From Colias croceus (taxonomy: Eukaryota > Arthropoda > Insecta > Lepidoptera > Pieridae), in the NCBI RefSeq assembly GCF_905220415.1, contig NC_059547.1:5468501-5532500 (forward strand): DNA of 64,000 nt. The letters run 5' to 3'. Shown one piece after another: positions 45,901-56,913 of the stretch (its first letter is position 1; each line of letters opens with the position of its first letter). Below the pieces are notes generated by a model. It made no database searches. It saw nothing but the letters and a program-made list of their open reading frames with translations, and had not been told where the DNA came from. The translations under genes and the position numbers were made by a program.

Positions 45901-48900
45901 ACCTTTCACCAGCAAAATGGGCGTCATTATTGCGTCATTATTATCAAACCTTTGTTTCTGACGTTTTTCCTAGCCATTGATTAGGACGGTGAAGATTATT
46001 TGCCTCATATTTTCGCCATTGTATATTAATACAAATTGATTCTTCCAATCAGACTCATTCAATAGACTTTACCGACGTGATTTACGATACAATAATTATC
46101 TATTAATTAGCTGAATGCCCCTGATTTACTTGAGATAAAAAACCGTCATATACAGGCAATTATATTATAAGAAGTACCTAAATGTAGCTTTCTCGTGGTA
46201 TATACACTTTACAATATTAGTTTGAATTACTAAACAAATTACCTGTTTGGCATTTAAGTGCGAAGAATTTGGCCCTATGAGCCTGTTTGGTATCAGCATG
46301 CAGGCGGGACAGTTCATGCAAGATATAACACCGCTCCCATGCCCGCGTGCTCTGTGATAATGCACGTTCCAATGTACGTAAGCGACGTCTAAAACCACGA
46401 TTTATATTAGTGTGATCAAATACAATTCACCTAGTTCGTTATAATAAAATAATAAATACAATAAAATCTATATACATTATATTTGGTGAGTAAACAATGT
46501 AATTTATATTAGACTTAGGTATATGATTAAAGAAAAGGGCAGATATTAAAATTTTCACTGCTGAACTTTAATACGCTGTAATTGTTATAATTTAAAAATA
46601 TACCAGTCGAGTATACGATGTTAATTTATGTCAATCTGGGATAAAATAAATCCAGGATATAAAGAAAAAATAAGGACGCCAAATATTCTAAACTATAATA
46701 AATTCTTCGCATTATCTTTTGTACTCTTCGAAGCTTTATCTATTGTAATGCTAAGGTTACCAGTCTAATTATGCTAAGACAAGCTTAACTCCCGCGTCTC
46801 AATTCATTCTAGAGTAAAATATAAGCTAAGATTTTTTTATTCCGGATTTCGCTCGACTTCTTGTGAACCTGCTTACAGAAAGTTGTTATGAATAAATTAA
46901 CTAATTGAATATTAATTATTGGGCAGAATTTTCGTTTTAGTTTTGGTTGTAAACATAATTTGGGTTAAAGAATTTAAAGATCTGATATAAAAATAACATC
47001 TTCCAACAACAACTTCTTCCGACTTTAAAATATTGAATAATTCATAAAGCTTAACAATAATTTGGTTATTTTATTATTTAAAGCATTAGAAAATAGTGTG
47101 TATTTTATTATATGCTCTATTTTATTTTAAAGTTCATTTTAAATTTCAGCAACATTTATAAAAAAATTAGAAAGTACCTACTGCAAATAGTTCGATACAA
47201 TCCTCAATACAATCACTATACCTTAATCTTAATTGTAAATTTTAACTTCAATATCATATGAAATCGTACATTACAACACATTTTCTAGCATAGTGTAACG
47301 AACAACTTTTTGCATTCTTCACTATTTCGCCTGTAAAATGTAAAACGATCCAATCATTTACTTTGCATCGCGTGGCGGCGCGGGGGGGCGGACTCGCAAG
47401 ATCGAATCGTGACTCGGTTCACGAGATATCGCAATCCCCAGCAGTATAAAGGCTCTTTTTTCGCGATCTGCCTCACTCATTTCTTCCCTGACACGTTTCT
47501 GTGAATAAAATATCGACATTCAGATACACGTTCGATGAAAAAACTTCAGGAAATTGGCGTGCACATCGTGACATTTGCAAATTATTCGATTCTCATTCAA
47601 ACATTAATAATGCGAAACAGGAAATGTATTTTCCATTCAGACTGCTCTTCAGTTGGAATCTGCTTTTCAGTTGGATTAAAATAACGATTCACCTGCCTAT
47701 TTTCTTTTATTCCTACCTGATCCAGAAATGCATTTGCGACGATTTCTTGCAATTTTTGGATAAATTTATCTTTTCCGGGCAATAAATTCGCTGGTTTTCT
47801 TAAAATTTGTTCCAATGCAAATTCAGCTGTTTCCAGACATTTTGCCGTATTGCGTTCTTCATACACTGCTTGAGTTGCTCTGACTAGTCGTTCAGCATCA
47901 GTAATGTGCTGTTTTTGAGCATTACCAAGTCTTTCTTTTCGAGCTCTCGATAATCTTTCTCGGGCTTCGGCTTCGGCTGCCCGCGCGGCGTAAAGTGGCC
48001 TACGCTCTCGAAGAACTTCCTGGGTAATAAAACATTAAATTCTTAGTTCCCAGCACTAATTGGTTTCAAAGACTCTTTACTGTTTTATCAGACTATCTTT
48101 ATGAATTTATAAATGAAAATATGATTTATTTATCATATTTACGCCTTCATAAAATTTATTTGAAAATGTTACTAACCTAAATACAAATAAATAACAAAGC
48201 TGTTTTTGTGTAAATATTATCTCTTATAAATATAAATAATTGTGTAGAGATACACAAAGGACATCCTACAAACATTATATTATTATTTATTTTTGGTCCC
48301 ATTATGATTTATTTAGCAGGGAGATAATTAAAAGAAAAAAGTAACCTGGTAGGCAAGATTTTTGATACCAGATTCATGAAGAATATACGGCAGGTCTATG
48401 AAAAATATTCGTCCCAACATACCTGTCGCTTTTCCACATCAGCCAAAGCTTTATTCGCTAATTCTTGTAATTTCTGTGAGCCTTGTCTATTAGCTGAATG
48501 CAGACGCTCATCCTTACATAGTTGAGTGAGAAAGTATTTGTCATGGGCCATTTGTTCCAAGTATTTAGACGCCATTAAGCGAGATATTCGTTCGGCTTTT
48601 TGCTTTTCTACACGAGACATTTCTTCAACCTTCACATTGAAACAGATTTTAAGATACTTATTCTTAACAATAGAAGTGGGAATCGATAAAATATAAGAAG
48701 TGTTTATTCGCACGCGATAAGCAACGAACTGTTAACCAAAGAACTAAAAAGTTGTTCTAGAAATAGTTAAATTTTGAAGTATTTTTTAACTTTTCTTGAG
48801 AATTATTTTCAGCTCAATTATTTACTTAGAGGAGTTGTTATAAGTAAAGAGTCAAGTTATAACGAGGTAATTAGAGGTGATTTGAACACGTTGGATACAG

Positions 48901-51900
48901 TTCAAAGTCACGTAAACTTAATAAACAAAAGTTACATACACGTTGTGTTTGCTGTGGCTGCAATCTAAGTCTACGAGTTGGTACATTCCGCACAATGCCA
49001 TCTGCTGAATCCTTCTTTAATTCGATTTGATTTGAATACTTTCGTACGCAAGACAAAACTTTGGTCGCACTTTTGCCTGTGCATTCTCGGACCTTAAAAG
49101 GGCATTATAATTACTTGATTTTGATAATATTATATATAATTTAAAAAAGTATACCGATGTTATAGTGATAGTCATGCTATGTTTATTTCGAAAGAAACTT
49201 TTATTTATTTATTTATTTATTATTATTATTAAACATACATACATACAATAATTACAATTACAATTTATTACAATAGGTATACAATTAATATTCATGTAAA
49301 AGTATATAAATAAAAAGGCTACCAAAACAATTATTTATACAAGCCAATGTTTCCCTAGCTAGGTTACTGGGCAACCTGTGTTTAGGAGAAACAGCTTGCC
49401 TCTAAAATAAATACACAAAAAGCCTCTTAGCAACTACTTAATTATTATAAATTAAAATTGGTTACAATAGGGAGTAAGAGAAAAAAAAATATGTGTAAAA
49501 TTTAAGGTGTATAAGAGAATGCGGGTGTGGCGAATGAAACTGTATCTTATGAATGTATATATATTTGTGTGTGTATGTGTATGTGTGTGCGTGTGTTTGT
49601 GTAAGTGTGTGTGTGTGTGTGTGTGTAAAACTGGAAAATAATTACTTTTATAAAAAAATAATTACGTAATGTTCATATAAAGATAAATGATATATCAGAA
49701 TCAGAAAATATATGAATAAATAGGTTTATTTTCATGACACACCAACTACTAGGTAATTAAATGTTTGCTTTTGTTGCTCACTAGCCTCGAACAAACATTG
49801 TAATAGTTAATTATTTCTACAGAATTTATTAACTTCTATTTCTCCTTATTTGGTCTTTGTGTCTATCAAATAGAATATTTAGGTATTGTGGTAGAGCTGA
49901 GTCATGTTTCAGTGGTGAAACCCCGATTGATGTCATCGAGAAGTTGTATATTTATAAAGAAACATTTCATACGCGCGTTTTAGGGCAATCTCTTGCTACA
50001 TAATATGTTAGAATATATTATGATACCGTTTCTTCAGCACACTGGGTACATTCCGCGAAGTTCGGGGGATACTTCCGAAGCATTTGTCCCCTACACGCGA
50101 GGAGGAACGCCCTCTCAAATGCACACTTCTCATAATTCGTTTGCGCCCGTATCTGGAGTGCCGTCGGGTTATCTGGTTCAAGTTCTGTTAAAGTTTTATT
50201 CGAAAATTAATTACAACGTACCTTACATTCTGTGTTTTCGTTCTATTCCTTTGTCACAAACTCGGAACGATGCGTTCAGTATAATTACTCTACGTAAGTT
50301 GGCTTAACTTTCGTGACAACTTATTGCTTTAAATATATTCATGTGTATAAATAAGTAAAATAATTTTAATAAACAAGCACGACCCTTTTCGATTTAAACT
50401 AAAATTGAGGTACATATTTTATTTAGCTCATGAATTGTATCAATATTTTCACATTAACCTATTTATTGTGAAAATATTGATACAAAATACATTTACATTT
50501 GTTATCTAAACATTGGCATTATCCAACATATTGATGGAAAATTAAAATCTTTTGTTTATTATATGGATATCCATATCACAACACCAATCAATTCTCTAAA
50601 GTACTAAGTACCACTTGAATTAATCAGGAATAAAGTATATGATCACCAGCTGCACGGGCCGCATCAGCTAATGCATCGGCATAATGCGTCGCCTTGGCTC
50701 GGGCCAAACTCCTTCCGAGCAGAGATCGTACGTCGCCATTCTAAAACACATTGAAACCTATTTAATACACTCTATTTTGCATCACTAGACTAGCAAATAA
50801 ACCTTTTTAAAATCTACTAAACGCTACCTATACCAAATAGTTGAGTCATGATTTTTTTCCATTTTAATATCCTCTCTCCTAATATGGACAACTTACTCCA
50901 AACCTTTATTTTTCAAACTATGAACAATATACGTACAAACACATAAACTAACACATTTTAAGAATACCTACATTAACATTCAAACTATTTTAAAACTGCT
51001 CAAATGTTTTTCTAAATAAACTCGCCAGGATAAAACCTGTGGTCTGACGAAATGAAATTTGGCATGTCTTTCCATCTGTCACCGTTCTGGTTATACAATA
51101 TAATATTGGGTTAGCTCCAGAGACAGGATGTTTCAAAATAATGCATCTGGATGCACTAGAAATAGCTTTGTATTGATCGTCTCAAAACGCAACAATGTTT
51201 TTGATAGATAATAGGCTCATATCTAACCAAATTATGTGTTTGAAATCGAGCCAAGAAAACTTGTCTTGACCAAAAACAAGACTATTTGGGGTTTTGATGC
51301 TTAGTAAAAATATGAAAATTTCAGTTATTAAGTCACCATACTTAGTAGCGCAGTTTGTTAAAATTTACGGTACAATTAATTTAAATACATCTTATTTGCA
51401 ATAATAAATTCTCGGTAATATTAAGTGTACGACGTTTGACCCAGTTCATAAAAACAGCATATAATATGAATGTTACCATTAGCCTAATTTCAGTCGCAAA
51501 CTTTTACAACAAAAAAAGTCAAAGTGACGAAAACTGCTGAAATTATTTATGAAGATTCCGACGTCTATTGTACTGACCTTTTAACAGTAAGTTTGAAGAA
51601 AACGTAACCCACATACTCGTAAATAATTCAACAAAGTGTACCTTTAAAGATAGAGTTGGCTTTAGCCCAGAAAAGATAATGGAATCGCTTATTCCAAACA
51701 AATTGGAGGATTGTGACTCACGTACGTAATACCTTTGTTTATACCGTCTAAGACAGAAACTAGTGTAATTTTTCATAAGGTGCTATTGGCGACGAGGAAC
51801 TTATGAAATAAATTTCATGGTTCTATCATAAATGAGAGAAAAGAATATTGAGCTTAGAACAAAATACGGCGGGATATTGAAAATAATATTTTTAATGTCT

Positions 51901-54573
51901 CTAATACAATGGCAGCCGGAGAATTGTGCATTGCAGAAGATATTAGGTAGAATACTATATAAGATCGTTAATATACAAGCAGTGTGCTCCAACACTGGGA
52001 AATGCAAATGATTTATTATACAATGCTTGATTGCATGTATGCGGTTGCAAAATAGAATTTGAATATCAGGCATTAAGAGATAGTCAGTTAGTTTAATATA
52101 TAATATTATATACAAAGTGTATTTAGATGGGATTGCAATTTAAAACCTGTTGGTAAAAAACATCAAAAAATTTATTTTAGCTAAAGTGAAACTTTCACCT
52201 AACACTTATTTATTACTAGCTTTCCACCCGCAGCTTCGCCCGCGCACTCAAAGAAAAACCCGCGTAGTTCCCGGTCCCGTGGGATTTCCGGGATAAAACC
52301 TATCATATTTCCGGGGTAAAAAGTAGCCTATGTCCTTTATCGGGTATCAAAATATCTCTATACCAAATTTCATGCAAATTGGTTCAGTAAATAAGGCGTA
52401 ATTGAGTAACAGACAGACAGACAGAGTTACTTTCGCATTTATAATATTAGTATGGATTTCAGCCTATAATTAATTTACGGTTCGAAACGGAATCAGCTTA
52501 ATTATATCTGCCGTGTAGTTTACTATATTACACAGACCACCTGACATTATCATTTACTGAAATCTAACGCTTTTTAAAGCTGAAAGAGAACCGCAGACTA
52601 TGATTTATCGTTTCAGAAGCTATGGTTAAATACAACCTGTTATTAAAATTGTTTTTATCAGCCAATATCGAGCATGGTTATTGTAAAGCTAAAATTACTA
52701 TAGATTTATGTTTATGCTATGTGTTTAGGAGATAGGAAAAAAAAGTTAGTTCTTCTACTGATCTATCAAAGCGTCTTGACAGACAATTACATAATTTTAC
52801 GTAGGTATATAAAGTTTTTGTTGGAGTTGTAGAACTTTTATCCGTAACCATCATGGGATGCGAATTGAATATGTGGCTCTGAATATCAAGCGAGTTAAAA
52901 TTGTTATTCTTTTTTCCGCTTCTTCCCTATCATTGAAACGCATAAGTATTCATTTTTTCTGTTTAAATTCATTAATTGAATGAGTACAACTTCACATAAT
53001 ATCACAAAAGAGTTTAAATTTGAAAAAACCAACTATTCAGACTATATACAGATTATCATCTTATTCCAGACATAAAGCTAGACGCTGTGAACGTTCGATC
53101 TTTAAGCAGACCTTTGAACTCGTCCTTAATGTACTCGAAACAATTAAAGAGCATTAGAAACATGTTTAAATTGAAATTGCGTGGAATATGTTGTACTTAC
53201 ATTCCACCGTAAAGCCTCGTTGTAAGCTAGGATTGCTTTCTCAAATTGCTCCAAACGCTGCAAGTAATTCCTGCAAGATGAAATTGTACCCAAGGATTTA
53301 GTTATATCAAATTTGTTCTATGATTAAATTAATATTTAATTTGTACATGCTGTTTAAACTAGTGCTGAAATATGGCTGAAATGTATAAACCTTGGTGCAA
53401 TTATCGTAAGACCAAAAAATGTATTGCAATTTTGCAGTTGTGTTATTTTTCTATATAGATAAAGATTTATAATTTAAGGTCGTTAAATAAACTAAAAGGA
53501 TAAGTTAAATAAGGATAGCACGTTGGCAACAAGTCTTCCACTGCACGTATTGCGATGAAATATATCTGCATAAAACATTCGACAAATTTACGTTGCTGTA
53601 TGAATATAACGATAGATAAATCAAAGAAATGCGTAGAGGGTGCCCAAGTATAGGGTAGAGAAATTCCCTTCAAGATGGAAAGTCCCTTCGCACGTAGCTG
53701 CATATAAATAAAAAACATGTGAAGTGCGAGCAAAAACAATTTAAACGTTATAACATGTTATAATTTGAAAATATGCATATTTTATGTCTCTACCTTATAC
53801 ATAACTAAATCACAGTAAAACAATCATATTGTTTACAACTGTAGTTAATCAAAGTATCTTTCTTCAGGTAAAACCTAATGTTAAAAAGCTGAAATTACTC
53901 TCATTAGCGCTTGGGACCTTTGGGACCCTCAGCGCGGGGTTAAACTTTAATTATTGTGTGTTATCATTTGGAATATCTCAGTTAGCATAGTTTCAATATT
54001 TTATACGTCAATTGGCCGCTATTACATGACCTATGAAAGTCAATTTAGTTTAACCTTGACTTTTCACATTTTAAAAACAACACTCATTCGATGGAATTAC
54101 ACAAACTAGATTGCCTATATAACCTACCTTATTGGCTATTTTCATGCTCTAGCTCATGAAATATAGTACAGTACCTAAAAATATTACAAAAACTAACTAG
54201 ACTCATTAATATAGCTTTCAAAAATTAATTTGTAGTCTATGAAGAAAAAAATAGGAAAAGTAGGTACGCATATTACGAACATTATAGGTACAAAGTGAAA
54301 AATAAATTCATCAGGCTCTACACTAAACGAAACGTGCACAAATGTGAGAAAAATATATGTGAAATTATAATATATTACATCCGTATCGATTGCATATAAA
54401 AAACCGCTAAGAAAAGCAATCAAAATCAGCAACCTACTAAGCAACAGACCAACATCCTATTAAAACCAATGTGTCTCATACAAACACTGTACATATTGAG
54501 TTTACCCTCTTTCACGGTACACTGCCACAACGTTGCATATTGCTCTCTCTTCGAGCACCAATTTTTTCCTCAT
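42745..54573 (-). CDS. ODAD4: ODAD4/TTC25-like outer dynein arm docking TPR protein (multi-exon gene)
   Basis: In cilia and sperm tails ODAD4 is a TPR subunit of the docking complex that fixes outer dynein arms to doublet microtubules. Ten minus-strand exons with GT/AG borders fit together: 54506-54573 (tentative), 53201-53270, 50647-50740, 50027-50184, 48940-49092, 48423-48629, 47717-48019, 46243-46388, 43389-43555 and 42745-42900. Phases agree at every junction but one. The protein has N-terminal TPRs, a charged middle ('RRPLYAARAAEAEARERL', compare the family's KPIYARERDRKL) and C-terminal TPRs. Between the exons ending at 47717 and starting at 46388 the family has about 50-56 more residues. 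No exon for them is visible, and without it the frame does not join (phase 0 against phase 2). So either an exon is missed or lost, or the gene is damaged. Order, spacing and motifs make the family call good; exact ends are less sure. Confidence 0.72.
43389..43555 (-). CDS. ODAD4: ODAD4-like, exon with C-terminal TPR
   Basis: 167 bases between acceptor 'ttttacacag' and donor GTAGGT. It encodes 'NQRIWLLNTTFLLARCHLLQ' and 'ALIEGA/GLARAYGY'-type TPR helices; the fit is to the family's 'EWQLNASVLVAQAQVKL' segment. The first two bases complete a codon begun in the exon at 46243-46388, and the phases agree. Confidence 0.72.
43617..43690. repeat. Long GC-rich hairpin
   Basis: Outer arms TGTGTAGCGCATGTCGCGTG (43617-43636) and its exact complement (43671-43690) enclose inner arms CCGAGTAGGTA (43648-43658) and its complement (43660-43670). 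Only an 11-base one-sided bulge and a one-base loop are left unpaired. It lies in an ODAD4-like intron, 80 bases before a satellite whose unit shares CCGAGTAG. Confidence 0.85.
43722..43750 (+). repeat. Direct repeat flanking the satellite, left
   Basis: 'tttaccggggtttcataaaa' followed by ccacac; the matching right copy is at about 45567-45592 ('tttaccgtggtttcataaaa' then ccacac). The core GTGGTTTcataAAACCAC is itself palindromic. The pair brackets the satellite and may mark the ends of a mobile or amplified unit. Confidence 0.6.
43768..45525. repeat. Satellite array of 'gtagaccaagtagacc' units with 481-bp higher-order period
   Basis: About 1.75 kb made of variants of 'ccgagtagaccaagtagacc' joined by the linkers 'gcaccttcgagtagacc', 'aaacctattaccgagtag', 'acaccaatttccgag' and 'gcaccttcacagagaag'. 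A block at about 44512-44808 recurs almost exactly at about 44993-45289, an offset of 481 bases. The array is intronic in the ODAD4-like gene. Open frames inside (LVYSEFGVVY-type repeats) are a by-product of the repeat. Confidence 0.9.
46243..46388 (-). CDS. ODAD4: ODAD4-like, exon with TPR
   Basis: 146 bases between acceptor 'cgtggttttag' and donor GTAATT. It encodes 'TRAWERCYILHELSRLHAD', matching the family's 'EKTWLFHEIGRCYLELDQAW' segment. Its first base completes a codon from an unseen upstream exon (phase 2), and its last base starts the codon finished at 43555. Confidence 0.72.
47445..47478 (+). promoter_or_regulatory. Candidate TATA/initiator promoter
   Basis: TATAAAG at 47445-47451 is followed 30 bases later by TCACTC (A at 47475), close to the arthropod initiator TCAKTY. 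The upstream flank is unusually GC-rich ('ggcggcgcgggggggcggac'). The spacing is ideal for a focused Pol II core promoter, opposite in strand to the surrounding gene. Confidence 0.45.
47535..47684 (+). CDS. Candidate 49-residue peptide downstream of the TATA promoter
   Basis: A short frame starting 60 bases after the predicted transcription start. The N-terminal half is hydrophobic after a KK pair ('IGVHIVTFANYSILIQTLI'), and the C-terminal part holds three cysteines ('RKCIFHSDCSSVGICFSVG') spaced as in small disulfide peptides. It ends in TAA before the antisense exon at 47717. It resembles a small secreted or anchored peptide, but it may be the first exon of something longer or a chance frame. 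No homology is claimed. Confidence 0.25.
   Translation: MKKLQEIGVHIVTFANYSILIQTLIMRNRKCIFHSDCSSVGICFSVGLK
47717..48019 (-). CDS. ODAD4: ODAD4-like, central charged exon
   Basis: Exactly 101 codons in phase 0 between acceptor 'ttttattacccag' and donor GTAGGA. 'RRPLYAARAAEAEARERLSR' matches the family's KPIYARERDRKLMQEKW region. The following 'EFALEQILRKPANLLPGKDK' matches 'EKVLKKVLEWNKEEVPNKDE', just before the C-terminal TPRs. This exon is the strongest evidence for the ODAD4 call. Confidence 0.8.
48423..48629 (-). CDS. ODAD4: ODAD4-like exon
   Basis: 69 codons in phase 0 (acceptor 'caatgtgaag', donor GTATGT). 'KYLEQMAHDKYFLTQLCKDE' fits the family's 'EYLEKLLLDEDLI' block, and 'ANKALADVEKRQ' precedes the 'YAAR' exon. 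A second AG six bases inside is a possible alternative acceptor. Confidence 0.78.
48940..49092 (-). CDS. ODAD4: ODAD4-like exon
   Basis: 51 codons in phase 0 (acceptor 'cccttttaag', donor GTATGT). It is basic and low in hydrophobics ('RNVPTRRLRLQPQQTQR'), a linker between the N-terminal TPRs and the docking block. It joins in frame to 'CAEET' of the exon at 50027-50184. Confidence 0.7.
49204..49480 (-). mobile_element. Possible LINE 3' end
   Basis: A run of 'tttatttatttatttattat' followed by 'acatacatacatac' and about 200 bases of medium complexity ('tagctaggttactgggcaac', 'agaaacagcttgcctctaaa') resembles the inverted tail of a non-LTR element within the ODAD4-like intron. No coding sequence remains. 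Confidence 0.3.
49561..49627 (+). repeat. (TG)n microsatellite
   Basis: Imperfect then perfect gt repeats ending in about ten uninterrupted units, intronic. Confidence 0.9.
50027..50184 (-). CDS. ODAD4: ODAD4-like TPR exon
   Basis: 158 bases (2 + 52 codons) between acceptor 'ctttaacag' and donor GTATCA. It encodes 'LEPDNPTALQIRAQTNYEKC', matching 'LQSDPAFCKGILQKAETLYT' of the family in register: the next TPR helix A after the exon at 50647-50740. Confidence 0.78.
50647..50740 (-). CDS. ODAD4: ODAD4-like TPR exon
   Basis: 94 bases (31 codons + 1) between acceptor 'tgtgttttag' and a weaker donor GTGATC. 'DVRSLLGRSLARAKATHYAD' corresponds to 'KNCLVARSKCFLKMGDLERS'. The final G plus AA of the next exon makes the Glu of 'AAELEPD'. 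Confidence 0.75.
52215..52457 (+). repeat. Interspersed repeat, 'cttcgcccgcg' family (copy 3)
   Basis: Starts 'actagctttccacccgcagc', shows the 'aaaagtagcctatgtccttt' and 'caaatttcatgcaaattggt' blocks and the cagacagacagaca run, and ends 'ataatattagtatggat'. It lies in an ODAD4-like intron, antisense to the gene. Confidence 0.75.
53201..53270 (-). CDS. ODAD4: ODAD4-like first TPR exon
   Basis: 70 bases (1 + 23 codons) between acceptor 'catcttgcag' and donor GTAAGT. 'NYLQRLEQFEKAILAYNEAL' has TPR consensus spacing (F, A, Y, A) and aligns with the family's 'ERLYLCGEFSKAAQSFSNAL' without gaps. Confidence 0.78.
54506..54573 (-). CDS. ODAD4: Tentative ODAD4-like initiation exon
   Basis: ATG (54571-54573), 22 codons and two bases, then donor GTAAAC. 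The split codon GG|G gives the Gly that TPR helix A expects at position 8, and 'YRERG' parallels 'YMAEG' of the family. The phase fits the next exon exactly. An X-box motif lies 55-68 bases upstream. The exon is short, so chance cannot be excluded. Confidence 0.45.
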
Positions 54574-54627
54574 ACCAAAATATATTGTTTTGTGACACGG
54601 ATGTAAAGAACTTTATAAACATGCGCT

Positions 54628-54641
54628 GTTGCTTTGAAAAC
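54628..54641 (+). promoter_or_regulatory. X-box-like RFX site upstream of the ODAD4-like gene
   Basis: GTTGCTTTGAAAAC matches RYYRYY-N(2)-RRNRAC at every position and lies within 70 bases of the proposed start codon, the usual place for X-boxes in ciliary genes. Confidence 0.45.
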
Positions 54642-54731
54642 TAGAGGGCTAAGAACAATGATACGTAGATACACCTAGATATATTATATACTATTAAAAA
54701 TATATTGACGGTTCACGGTACAGTATATAAA

Positions 54732-54806
54732 ATGTCGTGGCAAGAAGCCCAAATTCGACGTGACTGGAAAAAGTTTACTGAGGCCCTATGCTTCTCGAAA
54801 AGTTAA
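54732..54806 (+). pseudogene. Possible RTE-type reverse transcriptase C-terminal relic
   Basis: 24 codons, 'SWQEAQIRRDWKKFTEALC', resemble the very end of RTE-clade reverse transcriptases (SW-x-A-x-R-x-W-x(4)-LC). There is no other piece around it. Weak evidence. Confidence 0.25.
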
Positions 54807-56224
54807 AGGAACAATCATCACAGTATGTAAAAAATTATCTCAGCTTATAATATAGAAAAATATATCATAAGAATATCATACTCGTTTAATTTAGTCATAT
54901 AAGGATTCAAATACTCACTGTGTAAAGTCATCCTCACGTCTAAATTAGTATATATAAGACGTTGAATATACTCGTATTATGATAATGAAGAGCCATGGAA
55001 GGGCAGATTACGCTCGTACAACAGGGTATAATAAAATAAATAAAACTCAATCATAAAAAGCAATAGAAAAAAAACTCGAGCAAGCATTAACAATACAATA
55101 TTTATACAACGAGATGATTAATATAATTCAATGCGACATTTCTAAGAATCCGAATACAAATCAAAATGAAAAAAATAAAAGTATAAGTACGATTAGATAA
55201 TAAATCAAATATTTATTATATTATCTGTTATTTACTCAGATCTACAAAGACAGAGGAAAGGCAATGCTGTTTGAGCAATTATGAATGAATTATTAACGTT
55301 TGCGAATAAAGGCACAATCTTGTCCTTTTGTTTTCATTTTAGTTGAGGAAGAACGTTAAACATTTTTTTCTAGATTGCATTTTGGTTTTTAACTTTGAAA
55401 TATTCTACAAGAACTGAAGAAATGTGTTTTCTAGAGTACTGTAAAGTTTATAAAAAGAATACGAATTATTTAAAATAAAAAATAAGGAACCTTATAGGAA
55501 TTCTGATTTAATTTTATTTAAAAAGGTAGGTAATCAAATTCGTTAATTAGTTATTAAATGAATTAACATAGAGTTTAATCATGACATTCTTAGTTTTATT
55601 GACAAAAAATAAACGGTATCGAAAGTTTATATTCCTTCTTAATATTTATAGAAGTACATACAAACTAATATATTAACAGCATTCAGCTTGTGTCAGTCGA
55701 TCCTAGAACGTTTTGATGCGATTACACTAGACATTAATTTAATATAACGCCTTAGGACTGCTATATAGCGCTAACTATTAATTATTCTACTTATCTATCT
55801 TCAACGTGTTTAATAACTACAAAGATTTGCCACATTGATATACACGGTACACAGCTAGAGAAGACTAAAAAAACGAATAATCGTCCTTTAAATGAATCTT
55901 GAATAACCCTACGAAAATTTTGTATTCTCACTATTCCGTGAAAAATTACAAAGTTTGAGTTTAATCTGTCAGTAGAGAAGTCGGTTACATACAAATTACA
56001 AACACAAGTATAGTAAAATAGTTAATGATAGATATTATAATTGTGAGCTCTTGAATATTTTAGTTTGGAAGACCTTTTCATACACGTCTGTTTTTTATAT
56101 TTTAAACACATTATGTACTCACAAAATATTATTTGAATAGACATGATTCAAAAATACTTCCTGTTTTTATCATATTTATTTTATAGTTTGTATCGTTTTG
56201 AATAAATAAATAGATTAAAATATT
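54807..56224. other. Intergenic, no recognised feature
   Basis: AT-rich; nothing supportable. Confidence 0.45.
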
Positions 56225-56480
56225 TCAGGTGAAACTTCAGTGCTCTGCCATTAAAAGTATATTAAGTACATTTACAAATACTTTAATTTCCAACTACATG
56301 TCAAAGTACGCAGCTACAAGTAGAGGAAAATGGGTTGGATGGAGGTTAATTGCATTAATTAAAGTAAATAGATCAAAGGAGACTAAATGGGTGTTGAGTG
56401 GCTTCCTGTCGCCAAGGGATATTGCATTACTCGGTAATGGCCACTAATAATTACATCGAAGGAGACAATTAAGGCGACCA
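56225..56480. other. Candidate conserved non-coding block
   Basis: About 250 bases of even complexity with homeodomain-type words (GCATTAATTAAAG, CACTAATAATTAC) between the two ciliary genes. It is open for 72 codons on the plus strand, but the peptide resembles nothing I know. Either an enhancer or a small exon is possible. Confidence 0.3.
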
Positions 56481-56913
56481 CATACAATTAAATTAGAAAG
56501 CAAGAACTTTTAGTAAGTATTTTGTGTCTTGACTTTCACATGAAAACCTAATTAGTCAAGAGTGCTTTTATTTAATTTATGTCCAAGAAAATGGTATTAT
56601 TTTTGTTTGTTAACTAATTCTTAATATGAATATGTGAGTATATAACTGCCATCATTATGTTGTGTATACATGCAGTCTTATGATGTTCTATATGTACTGA
56701 AACCTAACATTTCGAGAAATTTATATTACCTTAGTATAAGAATGTACAGGCTATACAGAAGGGCTTAAAGAAAAAGTATGGTTATAAAATTGTATTTCTT
56801 ATTGTCACAAAAAAATACAACAAAACTTATATAACTATATTTCTACTTAACCCGAAATAAAAATAATTCTTCTTAAATTATTGAACAATTACTTAAACTA
56901 TTACTACTTATAT

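Larger units (their letters stand above)
46389..47716 (-). other. ODAD4-like intron(s) lacking an expected exon
   Basis: Both neighbouring exons are well supported, yet homology predicts about 50-56 residues from here in a 3n+2 exon. I searched the minus strand by eye. The only high-complexity block (about 47385-47500) reads in one frame but does not resemble a TPR, and it looks more like a plus-strand promoter. Confidence 0.5.

Noticed and set aside
46165..46398. 77-codon minus-strand frame as a gene
   Set aside because: It is in a different frame from the TPR-like reading of the exon at 46243-46388, which has homology and splice sites.
47385..47500. Minus-strand open block after acceptor 'ttattcacag' as the missing ODAD4 exon
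   Set aside because: One frame is open for about 46 codons, but it does not resemble a TPR, ends in a stop and has no suitable donor in the needed phase.
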